From contig JAZNZB010000033.1 in the NCBI GenBank assembly GCA_045594705.1, forward strand, positions 3,744 through 67,743: a stretch of 64,000 nt of DNA. The letters are read 5' to 3'. Below, piece by piece: positions 44,264 through 53,155 of this stretch. The first letter of the stretch is position 1, and the number at the start of each line of letters is the position of its first letter. A model generated the notes under the pieces. That model saw only the letters and a program-made list of their open reading frames with translations. It was not told the DNA's origin and made no database searches. The position numbers were made by a program, and so were the translations under genes. Source of the stretch: SVQP01 sp045594705. Its GTDB lineage: Bacteria; Bacillota; Clostridia; Oscillospirales; CAG-272.

Positions 44264-46417
44264 TTACATGCGGTACTGCAGCTCGGTAACGATGTTGGTA
44301 CCCAAGGATACCAGCTTACCGACCAGCGTGGAGAACAGGATTGCGATGAACATGATAAATACCATGCCAAGCACCGTTCCCAAAATCGTGATGGTATTCT
44401 TTACGATGGAGTAGTCGTGTGTGACCTGAGTGCCGAAGAAAATCAGCACGCCCATCCACAAAAAGGCAATGGTGGTCACCAGAGTAATCAGCTCAACCTC
44501 GGTCTGAATTGCGAAGTTGGAGTAAATGGTTGCGGGGATAACCAAAAGCGGGATAGGCATCATACTATAGGAGCATGCGATGTAGATATCCTTGAAGCTG
44601 CCTTCACCTTCAAACAGGGTGGTCAAGCACCAGTTTGCGGTGATGAACAGGAACAGAGGTACCAGCACCGAGATTGCCTGGCCCCAGATGGTGGAATACG
44701 TGTTGTAGGGATTGAGCAGGTAGCCCTGACCGATCGACTGATAGAAGAAGGTCAGAATGACGATCAGGTTGATGGTGAGTGCTCCGCGCAGCGAGCCGCG
44801 ACGCTCGTGCTTGAGATCCCAGAAGCCATCAAACGGATGCAGCATGATATAGAATGCATACAGCAACTCTTCCCAATAGGTTCTTCTCTGGTCTGCCTTC
44901 TTGATTCTCTTGTTGACCTTGGTGATGTACTTGGATACCAGCACCAGTACAATGATGGCAGCAAGAATGCCGATCAGAAGGAACAGGAAATAGTCGGACA
45001 TGAACTCCTTACGGATATCCTTATAGGAGGTGGACCAGTTCAGTGTATCGTAAGCTGCCTCGAAGTACTCCAGCGACTCCTCGAATTCACCGTTACGGTA
45101 CATAGCCTGACCGATACCGATGTAAGCTGCGTCGAAGTTGGAGTTTCTCTTAAGCACGTCGGTCCACAGATTGATCGCCTCGGTGTAATCCTGGCGGTTC
45201 TCTGCTGCAATTGCGTCCAGCAGTACGTCACCGTACTCGGTACGCTCAAAGACCGTGATGGTATCCTTATCCTTATCCAGGATCAGCATGGTGTCGCCCT
45301 GGTAGCAGATTGCTTCAATACTGGAAACGTTACCCAGCATGTTGCCTTCCTTATCACCAAACGCGAACAGAAGGTTACCGTCAAAGTCGTAGGTGTAGAT
45401 CTTACTACGCTTTTCGTCGATGATGGACCAGGTCTGCTCAGGACCGCTTGCTACGTCGATCAGCGTGGAAACGCCGGTGGGAACGCCCTTGCTGGCGTCG
45501 GTGGATCTTGCACCGAAAATGTCAATTTCACCGGAAGGCGGATAGAAGCCGTTACGGCGCATGATCTCGTCACCTGCCTGGTTGAGCAGCTTGACGGGTG
45601 CGTATTTACCGGTCTTATCCTTGGCTCTAATGGTATTCATAACCGAGCCTTCATCGATGGTAGAGGTGGTTACGTAAATGAAGTCACCGTTGAGCGCGAT
45701 GTTGTTGTACTCTGTAGCCACATAGGTTTCGGAGTTTTCTCTCTGCTCTTCGGTCTGGAAGCGTCTCCAGATGATATCCCATGCCGAAATGGTTACAGCC
45801 TGAGCACCGATAAAGCCGGTGAACTCACCGCTGCTGGTCATCACGATGATACCCTGATAGGTAGTCGAGGATACCACGTACAGCTTTTCGTACTTGTCTA
45901 CTGCGATTGCAACCGGCTTATATACCGAGTTGTCATCAAACAGCGGGCTTTCGGGCTCTTCGATTACGCGGTCGAAGTTACCCTTTCTGTCGAACACCAC
46001 GATACGGTTTGCACCGGTATCGCATACCCAGATGTACTTGTCAGAAACGAACAGACCCTGGGGTGCACTCAGGCTGTCCATAACGCCCTGTCCGTTACGG
46101 AAGGTCGAAATGGTGAACTTGAGCTTGTAGTAACGGTCCAGCACGACGATACGGTTGTTTGCGGTATCCGCAATATATACGTTCTGCTGGTCGTCACAGA
46201 TCAGGTCTCCGGGGTTATCGATCGGAACATCCAATCCCATGTAGGTGGAGTCAACCACTTTTTCAGCGGTATATGCATCAGGTGAATACAGTGCATAGCC
46301 GTCGATGGAGTATGTGTAGGTCTGATATGCGGAGCTTGCCGAAGCAGGAAGAACCAGGCAGGAAGCAATCATCATCACGGAGAATACTACACATATAATA
46401 GTTGTAATCTTTTTCAC
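44264..46417 (-). CDS. NHL beta-propeller, TPR and YIP1-domain membrane protein
   Basis: 717 residues. Signal sequence 1-28 (an MIASC stretch at 16-20 resembles a lipobox but hydrophobic residues follow). NHL-type propeller about 60-400 (LICDDQQNVYIADTANNRIVVLD, GLFVSDKYIWVCDTGANRIVVFD). TPR-like helices 400-462. Membrane helix 476-497. A YIP1 domain of five helices fills about 545-717 (AFYIMLHPFDGFWDLKHE precedes it). The propeller would face outward. The role is unknown; sensing or scaffolding of the transport complex is an inference from position between the two permease pairs. Confidence 0.78.
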   Translation of the reverse strand: MKKITTIICVVFSVMMIASCLVLPASASSAYQTYTYSIDGYALYSPDAYTAEKVVDSTYMGLDVPIDNPGDLICDDQQNVYIADTANNRIVVLDRYYKLKFTISTFRNGQGVMDSLSAPQGLFVSDKYIWVCDTGANRIVVFDRKGNFDRVIEEPESPLFDDNSVYKPVAIAVDKYEKLYVVSSTTYQGIIVMTSSGEFTGFIGAQAVTISAWDIIWRRFQTEEQRENSETYVATEYNNIALNGDFIYVTTSTIDEGSVMNTIRAKDKTGKYAPVKLLNQAGDEIMRRNGFYPPSGEIDIFGARSTDASKGVPTGVSTLIDVASGPEQTWSIIDEKRSKIYTYDFDGNLLFAFGDKEGNMLGNVSSIEAICYQGDTMLILDKDKDTITVFERTEYGDVLLDAIAAENRQDYTEAINLWTDVLKRNSNFDAAYIGIGQAMYRNGEFEESLEYFEAAYDTLNWSTSYKDIRKEFMSDYFLFLLIGILAAIIVLVLVSKYITKVNKRIKKADQRRTYWEELLYAFYIMLHPFDGFWDLKHERRGSLRGALTINLIVILTFFYQSIGQGYLLNPYNTYSTIWGQAISVLVPLFLFITANWCLTTLFEGEGSFKDIYIACSYSMMPIPLLVIPATIYSNFAIQTEVELITLVTTIAFLWMGVLIFFGTQVTHDYSIVKNTITILGTVLGMVFIMFIAILFSTLVGKLVSLGTNIVTELQYRM

Positions 46418-46434
46418 GATTCTTACCTCCTGTT

Positions 46435-47307
46435 TTAGTCTTTCATACCGGACGAACCCATGGTTTCAATGATGTTGGACTGAGATACGACGAATACCGT
46501 GATCGGAACCATCATCATAATAACCGTGGATGCCGCAGCCGCACCTGCACGGGCGATACCGCCTGCAGTGATCTGGCCGATTGCGTAGTTAAAGGATTTG
46601 AGCTGCTCGGAGTGAATGTACATCGAAGCACCTGCGTTCCAGAGTCCCTGGAACGAATAGATGATCAGCGTCAGCCATGCAGGCTTAACCATAGGCATTG
46701 CGATGACCCAGTAGGTCTTGAGCTCGCTTGCACCGTCAAGTCTTGCAGACTCAAGCACCGAGTCGTTGACGTTGGTATCCATGAACTGCTTCATCAGGTA
46801 CAGACCCAGAGAGGAGCACCATGCGGGCACGATGATTGCCCAATATGTATCCAGGAAGCCCAGAGCGGACATCAGGATAAACGAAGCGGTTGCGGTAACC
46901 GTTGCGTTGAACATCAGCGAGAGCTGTACGGCCTGGAACATCCAGCCTGCACCGGGGAACTTGATCTTTGCAAGCGCATATGCTGCAAGAGAGGCCAGGA
47001 ACAGGTGTCCGAACGTACCCGCTACGGAAGTAAACACAGTGTTGAAAATGTAACGGGAGAACGGAACCCAGGAGGTGTTCATCAGGTTGAACAGATCGAT
47101 GAAGTTATCAAGTGTGGGGGACATTACGTAAAATCTGGGGGGATACATCCAAAGCTCATCCAAGGGCTTTACCGACTGCATCAGCACGTAAAGCATGGGA
47201 AGGAACATGAATGCACCGAGAATCACGAGTACGAACGTGATACCTGCGTCGCCTCCCGCAGAACGGGCAAGTACGACTTTATGTTTTCTTGTTCTAAGTC
47301 TTGCCAT
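46435..47307 (-). CDS. Sugar ABC transporter permease, MalG type (pair A, second)
   Basis: 290 residues, six membrane helices, standard length. EAA loop ESARLDGASELKTYWVI (from 186) is intact. It starts one base after the stop of the partner gene, so the two are translationally coupled and should form a heterodimer. The NHL-YIP1 gene follows after 17 bases. Confidence 0.9.
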   Translation of the reverse strand: MARLRTRKHKVVLARSAGGDAGITFVLVILGAFMFLPMLYVLMQSVKPLDELWMYPPRFYVMSPTLDNFIDLFNLMNTSWVPFSRYIFNTVFTSVAGTFGHLFLASLAAYALAKIKFPGAGWMFQAVQLSLMFNATVTATASFILMSALGFLDTYWAIIVPAWCSSLGLYLMKQFMDTNVNDSVLESARLDGASELKTYWVIAMPMVKPAWLTLIIYSFQGLWNAGASMYIHSEQLKSFNYAIGQITAGGIARAGAAAASTVIMMMVPITVFVVSQSNIIETMGSSGMKD

Positions 47308-47308
47308 A

Positions 47309-48256
47309 TTACGTACCTACCTTCGAAAGCATTCTCTTTACAAGTGAGTTTGCACCAACCATGATGACGAACAGGATGACTGCGATCGCAGAGGAATAAC
47401 CCATCTCAAATCTCATACCGCCGTAGTCGTTCAAATGGTGCATGATGGTGTGTGCTGCGTAGTTAACAGAGGGGAATCCGCACAGTGCGTCAACGACGCC
47501 ACCGAAGCCGAATGCACCGGTGATTGCCATGACCGCACCGAACATCAGCTGCGGCTTCATGTTCGGCAGCGTGATGTAGTACAGCTCCTGCCAACGGTTC
47601 TTGATACCGTCAACCGCGCCTGCCTCAAACTGAGCTCTGTCGATACCCTGAAGACCTGCGATAAATGCAAGGAACGAGGTACCGAGCGAGATCCAGAGTG
47701 CAACAACGATACACAAAGGCATTACCCAGTCTTCATTCTGGAAGAACGCGATTTCCTTGGTGATAATACCCAACTTCTTGAGCGTTGCGTTTGCCCAACC
47801 GTAGGAGTCGGCCGAGAAAAGCGTACCCCAAATCAGGTAAACGTTACCACCGATGGAGGGTGCATAGAATACCAGAGTTACAAGTGCTCTGATTCTGGGA
47901 GGCAGCTCGTTGATGAACCAAGCTACCAGGAAGGACATCAGGTAGGAAACAGGTCCTACGATGATTGCGAAGATCAACGTGTTCTTGCAGGCAATGAGGA
48001 AGATATCGTCATCGAAGAACAACGAAATGTAGTTGTCAAGGAATACGAAGTTCGGCCATTCCAGCAAGTTAAAGTCTGTAAAGCTGACGACGATGGAAAG
48101 TACAACAGGCATTACAGTGAACATTGCAAAGAGGATCATATAAGGTGCGACCATGAAGTACGCGACCTTATTACGTACCATCTCTTTCAAGATCCACTGA
48201 GTCTTTGTAAGGTCTTTGCGAGTGCCAGCTTTTTTGGTTGCTGTTTTCTTAGACAT
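47309..48256 (-). CDS. Sugar ABC transporter permease, MalF type (pair A, first)
   Basis: 315 residues with six membrane helices after a basic N-terminus of about 28 residues. EAA loop EAGAVDGIKNRWQELYYI (211 on) is slightly divergent (G in place of the second A) but retains DG. It lies 42 bases after the solute-binding protein gene, the usual order for carbohydrate-uptake type 1 operons. No ATPase gene occurs in the operon; a shared MsmX/UgpC-like ATPase is assumed. Confidence 0.9.
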   Translation of the reverse strand: MSKKTATKKAGTRKDLTKTQWILKEMVRNKVAYFMVAPYMILFAMFTVMPVVLSIVVSFTDFNLLEWPNFVFLDNYISLFFDDDIFLIACKNTLIFAIIVGPVSYLMSFLVAWFINELPPRIRALVTLVFYAPSIGGNVYLIWGTLFSADSYGWANATLKKLGIITKEIAFFQNEDWVMPLCIVVALWISLGTSFLAFIAGLQGIDRAQFEAGAVDGIKNRWQELYYITLPNMKPQLMFGAVMAITGAFGFGGVVDALCGFPSVNYAAHTIMHHLNDYGGMRFEMGYSSAIAVILFVIMVGANSLVKRMLSKVGT

Positions 48257-48298
48257 TTACTCTAATCTCCTTTTCTGATCTTTTTTGATGGTACTTAT

Positions 48299-51200
48299 TT
48301 ATTGATAGGATTCCATAGCGGCGGAAGCGTCGCCAAGGAAATCAGCCAGGCAGTATGCAACGAGCTCGGGAGTCTCTGCGTACTGGTATACCTGGTAAGA
48401 GTAGCAAGGATTGGTGGGATTGGTCTTGATCTCCTCGAACTGCTCAAGAATTGCAGCCTCGGTGCTGATCTCGTACGCCACCTTCAGGAATGCAGCGGAA
48501 GCATTTGCAAGGTCTGCGATGTTTTCACGCTTGATCGCATCTCTTGCGGAAGCGATTTCATCTGCGTACTTGCCGGTGGTGTCCAGCTGTTCGAACTGTT
48601 CAAGCAGCTGCTCGCTCTGCTCCAGACGCTTGGAGGCCAGAGTCTCGTCTACCTCAAGAGTTTCCAGACCGAATTCCTTACGCTTTCTGGTGATCTCTTT
48701 ATTAATGGTAGTAATGTAACTCATCAGAGACTCGGAGGGGTTCGCGTTGTCGTTATAAGCAGACAGGAATGCGAACTGGGTGTAACGGCCGAGAATGTAA
48801 GAGCCGGGATAGTTGGGAACCGATGCAAGGTCCTCAAACTGTGCCTGGATCTGCTTGAGCTCAGCGGTGGTCCAGGGCAGCTCCTCAAGAGCTTCTCTGT
48901 TCGCAGTATTGTACTTTGCTGCGGGACCGATGATCGCTACCATCTCGTTGGAGTATTCCTGCTGGCAATCCGCGCCGGTGAACCATCTGATAAAGTTCCA
49001 AGCACCGATCTCATCGCTGCAGCCCTTGACGATAACGCTGGCAGCAACAGAAGATACGGTCTGTCTGTTGATGTAGGTGGTACCGTCCTCATTGGTGCGG
49101 ATCGTACCGGGCATCGGATAGAACTTCCAAAGTCCCTCGATTTCGGTTGCGAATACCTTGAGCTGGTTGTACATACCGACGTAATCCGCAATCAGAATGG
49201 GCATTTCACCGGTTCTGAAACGGTTAGCTGCGTCGTACTGATAGGGGAAGTTATACTGTGTAAACATGTTACACATCTTCTCAAAGGAGGTCAGACCCTT
49301 CTTGGAGTCCAGGTTGATTCTCATACCGCCGTCGGCATACAGGTCACCGCCTGCCTGATACAGGTAAACGCTGTAGTCGGTGGAAAGACCGATCATCATG
49401 TTGTTTGCCTGCAGGTCGGGAATTGCCGCCAGGATATCATCCCAGGTCTCGGGAACAGGAATGTTCAGCTCAGCCAGGATGTCCTCACGAACGAACATCA
49501 TGGCAAAGCCCTGTGCCTCGGGAAGTGCGTAATAGTGCATATCACCGTCGGGGTTCTCTACGCCAAGCACCAGCATTGCCGCATCGTTGAAGTGGCTGAT
49601 GGTGTCTTCCCACTCGGTGTTTGTGCTCAGGTAACCGTCCTTGACCTTCTGCTCACCGACTCTGTCTGCAATCTCGTCAACGGGAAGCAGCGCAGAACGG
49701 ATCGCGTAGTTGATGACGTCGCCCTGGCCAAGGCCGAGGTAAACGTCAGGACCTTCACCTGCAAGGATGGAAGGAAGCAGCGTACCTGCTGCGACCAGCT
49801 TAAGGTCTACTGCAGCACCGCCGATGTATTCGCCCTTGGAATTGGTGGTTTCGTTGGGAGAGAAGTCGTTGTTGATCAGGTTTCTGATAACCTGAGACTG
49901 GTCACGGCCGGTAGCCAGCCAAACCTCAACGGCATCCTCGTCCGTCACGACGGACATGGAGCCCATGCTGTTATAGTCACGGAAGAAGGACATGACAAAG
50001 CTCTTGATCTCGTGCCATGCAGCCTGGAAGATGTTTGCGTTTGCCTTTACCTTATAGTTATAATCGGAAGAATCTGCGCCGAACTGCTCGCTGCCGCGGA
50101 TGACCATGTAGTCAACCTCAAGAGGCTGCGTCTTTGCGCTGGACAGGAACGTACCCAGCGTACCGATGTAAGCCTTGAGCTGCTCCAGGTTCTTTGCGAT
50201 CTCATCCTCGTCGGTACCCATATCGTGCAGCAGCTGTGCTACCTTCTGCAGAGTACCTACGTTGGAGGACTTCTGTCCTGCCATGTTGGTCAGTCTTTCC
50301 GCAATGGATACACCGTACTTCTCGGGGTTGTCGTTGTCAAGTCTGCGGGACTGAACGACCATGTCAACCAGAACGTCAGGCATGACGCGGGAGAAGCTGT
50401 AATCGCTATATTCGTCGGGGGTGGTACCGGTCAGCTTGATGATCTCAAGATAGTCATCGTTGATGATGTCCAGGATCTCTTCAACCTCACGGACGATATC
50501 GCCCATGGTACCGAGCGTAACCTCAAGACGCAACGTATAGGTGGTATTGCCTGCCAGATAGATTGCGTATTCCTTGATCTCGCCATTCTCATCGAGTCGG
50601 TCGGAAGCAAGGCCGGTGGTCTGCCAGTTCGTATCGTAATTGTACTGAAGTCTTTCAGCCTCAGCAAAGGGTGCACCGTTATAGTAGCCGGCGTCGCCTG
50701 CTTCAAGGCCCTGGCTGTACAGCTGCAGCGAACGGCAAACAAACATACCGTCCAGTACGTTCTGTCTGAAGCGGGTCACGATATCGTACATACCTGCACC
50801 GTCCGCAGAGGTGGTGAAGGTGAATTCGATCCACTGACCTGCAGTCTGCCACTTTGCGCCGCCAACGGTGTTGAGCATCACGCGGGTGGTGTCTGCGGGA
50901 GAGGTCACTGCACTGGTTCTGTCCTCGATCGCGTAGATGGTCTTGGAGGACATGTTATTCATGTGCTCAGCCTCAAGCTTGATTTCATCCGAGCCTGCGC
51001 CCAGAGTACCCAGCTGGCTCTTCAGCGCTGCCAGATAATCCTCGTAGGTCACAACCTCGGTTGCGGGGTACAGCGTGATCGACTTGATGACCATAGGCTC
51101 GTTCTGGCCCTGAATGGTCAGCTTGTTCTCGCCTGCCTCGAGGTAGAACTCGTACTCACCGGCATAATAACCGGAGGAGTCACGCAGGCTGTAGGTGATC

Positions 51201-52057
51201 CACTCGGGAGACTGGATCGCGGTGGGACGCAGTTCGTTCTCTTCAACGTCTTCCTTGAAGAAGCGAATGCCCTTCTCGTCCACGAACGCCGTGTTAGCCT
51301 CGGTCCAGATCTCGGGGAACTCAACGGTTGCATAAACGTTCAGCTCGGTATAGATCTTGCCGAAGAGATTCTTCTTGGTCTCTTCCTTAGCGGTCCAGCC
51401 TGCCTTCAGTCCTGCAGCCTCTGCCTCTGCCTTGAATGCATCCAATGCACTGCGGACGTCCGAAGGCAGATCGCTCTCGGTCAGTTCGCTTGCCTTCTTG
51501 GAAGCATCCTTGAGTGTCTCGATCAGATACAGGCCGGGCAGATACTCGCTGGTCCAGGTCTTGGACAGCGTCAGGTAACGTGCTTCGCCGAAAGGTACCT
51601 TGTCATTGATTTTGAACACACGCTCGATGGACGCAGCCTTACCGATCACGGGATAGTACTCGATCTTGATCGCGTACTTTGCGCTCTCGGGCACGTTCAC
51701 GGTCCAGGAGACCTCACTTTCGGACGAGGTAAACAGGCCTTCGGCTACGCCGTCCTTTTCCTTGTCCGCAAGTCTTACGTCCTCTTCGCCGTCAACGGTG
51801 ATGTAGCCGTTGGTCGCATCAATCGTAATGGTCTGCGTTGCCTTGGGATAGGCAGCGCCCGAATACTTTGCACTGTATTCGCCATACGAAATTGCGTTAA
51901 GAAGCTCTTTGATTTCAGCCAGAGTATCATTCGTTTCCTCAGATCCGACCGTGTCCTGATTCTCTTCCGCAGCAAAGGTTGCTACGGTTCCGCCACCAAC
52001 CAGGAAGGTCAAAGCCAAAATCAAAGCCATAAGCTTAGTAAATTTCGCTTTTCCCAT
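48299..52057 (-). CDS. Very large extracellular solute-binding protein with carbohydrate-binding-like modules
   Basis: 1252 residues from the ATG at 52057 (GGAGG seven bases upstream); normal family members have about 420-560. Signal peptide ends near ATFA, with no lipobox cysteine. Residues about 65-330 form a beta-sandwich interrupted by a helical stretch; about 355-530 resemble a CBM6/35-type module (IKLEAEHMNNMS, WIEFTFTTSADGAGMYDI). Helices 530-650 lead to the binding domain at about 700-1130 (LVAAGTLLPSILAGEGPDVYLGL, FNDAAMLVLGV, LYQAGGDLYADGG). A helical tail follows. The ligand is presumably a large oligosaccharide. First gene of the 14-kb operon. Confidence 0.85.
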   Translation of the reverse strand: MGKAKFTKLMALILALTFLVGGGTVATFAAEENQDTVGSEETNDTLAEIKELLNAISYGEYSAKYSGAAYPKATQTITIDATNGYITVDGEEDVRLADKEKDGVAEGLFTSSESEVSWTVNVPESAKYAIKIEYYPVIGKAASIERVFKINDKVPFGEARYLTLSKTWTSEYLPGLYLIETLKDASKKASELTESDLPSDVRSALDAFKAEAEAAGLKAGWTAKEETKKNLFGKIYTELNVYATVEFPEIWTEANTAFVDEKGIRFFKEDVEENELRPTAIQSPEWITYSLRDSSGYYAGEYEFYLEAGENKLTIQGQNEPMVIKSITLYPATEVVTYEDYLAALKSQLGTLGAGSDEIKLEAEHMNNMSSKTIYAIEDRTSAVTSPADTTRVMLNTVGGAKWQTAGQWIEFTFTTSADGAGMYDIVTRFRQNVLDGMFVCRSLQLYSQGLEAGDAGYYNGAPFAEAERLQYNYDTNWQTTGLASDRLDENGEIKEYAIYLAGNTTYTLRLEVTLGTMGDIVREVEEILDIINDDYLEIIKLTGTTPDEYSDYSFSRVMPDVLVDMVVQSRRLDNDNPEKYGVSIAERLTNMAGQKSSNVGTLQKVAQLLHDMGTDEDEIAKNLEQLKAYIGTLGTFLSSAKTQPLEVDYMVIRGSEQFGADSSDYNYKVKANANIFQAAWHEIKSFVMSFFRDYNSMGSMSVVTDEDAVEVWLATGRDQSQVIRNLINNDFSPNETTNSKGEYIGGAAVDLKLVAAGTLLPSILAGEGPDVYLGLGQGDVINYAIRSALLPVDEIADRVGEQKVKDGYLSTNTEWEDTISHFNDAAMLVLGVENPDGDMHYYALPEAQGFAMMFVREDILAELNIPVPETWDDILAAIPDLQANNMMIGLSTDYSVYLYQAGGDLYADGGMRINLDSKKGLTSFEKMCNMFTQYNFPYQYDAANRFRTGEMPILIADYVGMYNQLKVFATEIEGLWKFYPMPGTIRTNEDGTTYINRQTVSSVAASVIVKGCSDEIGAWNFIRWFTGADCQQEYSNEMVAIIGPAAKYNTANREALEELPWTTAELKQIQAQFEDLASVPNYPGSYILGRYTQFAFLSAYNDNANPSESLMSYITTINKEITRKRKEFGLETLEVDETLASKRLEQSEQLLEQFEQLDTTGKYADEIASARDAIKRENIADLANASAAFLKVAYEISTEAAILEQFEEIKTNPTNPCYSYQVYQYAETPELVAYCLADFLGDASAAMESYQ

Positions 52058-52083
52058 AAAATTTCCTCCTACCAAGATTTTCT

Positions 52084-52113
52084 GTGAGTTGCCGATATGA
52101 GAATTCGGCTCAC
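52084..52113 (-). promoter_or_regulatory. Hairpin between leader RNA and ribosome binding site
   Basis: GTGAG-CCGA pairs with TCGG-CTCAC (CAA bulge). It has no T-run. It lies just downstream of the closing stem of the leader RNA and 27 bases before the start codon. Confidence 0.45.
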
Positions 52114-52500
52114 ATTAGGGATACGGTGCTTGCCAATAATACCATGCACTGCGGGCAGAATCCGCACTCGCGGGACTCCGCTTGCGCGGAAATTGCCTTG
52201 CTGCTCCAAGCGTCTGCGTGACGTGGCGTATCACGCGCGCGCATGGAAACCGACCAAGCATCCGTTTCGGAGTGACCAATTTACACTCCCGACTTATCCG
52301 CAGGGAGCGATACGCGCAGCTGCGTACCGTGGAACCCTTGCAAACAGCCCGTGGCATCAGCATTATTGCTATGCAATTGTCTTCGGCGGTCTGACCCGCC
52401 GTTTTAGATTTTCACGCCGACAATTCTTTCATCAAATATATCGGCGGTCAAAAATAAGGCCATTGCAAGCAACCCGGAACGGTCCGCAAAATGCCCTAAT
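52114..52500 (-). ncRNA. Candidate structured leader RNA (about 387 nt) of the ABC-transport operon
   Basis: Read on the minus strand, ATTAGGG (52500-52494) pairs with CCCTAAT (52120-52114), and GGTTGCTTGC (52474-52465) with GCAAGCACC (52133-52125), closing a domain of 387 bases. Inside are CGGCGG/CCGCCG (52401-52384), a GCAT-AGCA/TGCT-ATGC hairpin near 52352-52374, GCGTGA/TCACGC, and a GGCA/TGCC-closed pair of hairpins with GCAA and GAGT loops (52197-52154). The predicted transcript start is about six bases before the first paired base. There is no plausible gene on either strand and no terminator, so it should be part of the mRNA. It matches no riboswitch, T-box, RNase P, SRP or tmRNA consensus I know. 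Confidence 0.6.
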
Positions 52501-52512
52501 ATTGATGGATTT

Positions 52513-52541
52513 ATTATATAACAAAGGCGAATTTCTGTCAA
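52513..52541 (-). promoter_or_regulatory. sigma-A promoter of the ABC-transport operon
   Basis: Full consensus on the minus strand: TTGACA (52541-52536), 17 bp, TATAAT (52518-52513). It is 455 bases before the start codon of the first gene. Confidence 0.92.
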
Positions 52542-52559
52542 GCATCAAACACCGCACCG

Positions 52560-53042
52560 ACACGCCACGCAAACATAATTATTATATAAAAACGCGGTTC
52601 ACGATTTGTTCACACATTCATATTTTCGCTTTTTTCAAACATTCTGTATTTTCTGCATAACCTTGCATTTCAGCAATTGTAATTTTTGTTTACTCAATTT
52701 TCACCAATATTCGCCTATCCTTGCGTATTTGGCGTCCTTTTTTGTGCAAATTTATATTGAATTTTTGTCGCATGATTGCAATGCGTAATTTTTATTTACC
52801 CTTTTGCGAAACGTGATTATTCATTTTTTATGCAGTTTTTAATTTTTTATTTTGTAACTCTTGCACAATTTTCGTGCTTGATTTTTTACGTCTTGACATT
52901 TTGCACAAATTTGCCGCCTTCAGCCTCACCGCCACTCCTTTTACCCCCTTTTTCGCCCCTATTTCCCCTTATTATTATCATCTGTGCCATTTTTTTCCAT
53001 TTATTTTTCGTTGCGTGTTTTTTTGCAATTGCAAAAGGAGGA
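52560..53042. other. AT-rich intergenic stretch, no gene seen
   Basis: The plus strand is strongly T-rich (tracts of TTTTT and pyrimidines), with short overlapping frames that have no ribosome binding site and no recognisable content. Operators for the divergent promoters could lie here; I could not identify one. Confidence 0.6.
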
Positions 53043-53090
53043 AGCCGCCAACACTGCTTCTCTCTCAGCCGCCAACACCGCTTTTCTCTC
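53043..53090. repeat. Two tandem copies of a 24-bp repeat
   Basis: AGCCGCCAACACYGCTTYTC units at 53043-53066 and 53067-53090, differing at two positions, just before the methyltransferase promoter. Confidence 0.75.
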
Positions 53091-53097
53091 TACCCTC

Positions 53098-53126
53098 TTG
53101 CACTTTCGCCGACGTTATGATATACT
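53098..53126 (+). promoter_or_regulatory. sigma-A promoter of the RlmI-like gene
   Basis: TTGCAC (53098-53103), 17 bp, TATACT (53121-53126). Confidence 0.72.
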
Positions 53127-53155
53127 GATTAACAGATATATTTCAGGAGGTCCAT

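Noticed and set aside
48302..52087. Open frame of about 1261 codons opposite the solute-binding protein gene
   Set aside because: Antisense shadow; leucine- and valine-rich text without domain content, while the other strand has signal peptide, known family and operon context.
52190..52215. GGAGCAGCAAGGCA in the leader recalls SRP RNA
   Set aside because: The SRP core GGTCAGG...GGAA..GCAGC and its pairing are missing.
52097..52660. Arg-rich open frame on the plus strand across the leader RNA
   Set aside because: No ribosome binding site, biased composition typical of structured RNA read as protein, and it crosses the opposing promoter.
52776..53120. Hydrophobic 114-codon frame in the AT-rich gap
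   Set aside because: Poly-Phe/Leu/Ile text from T-rich DNA; no ribosome binding site and it runs into the methyltransferase promoter.
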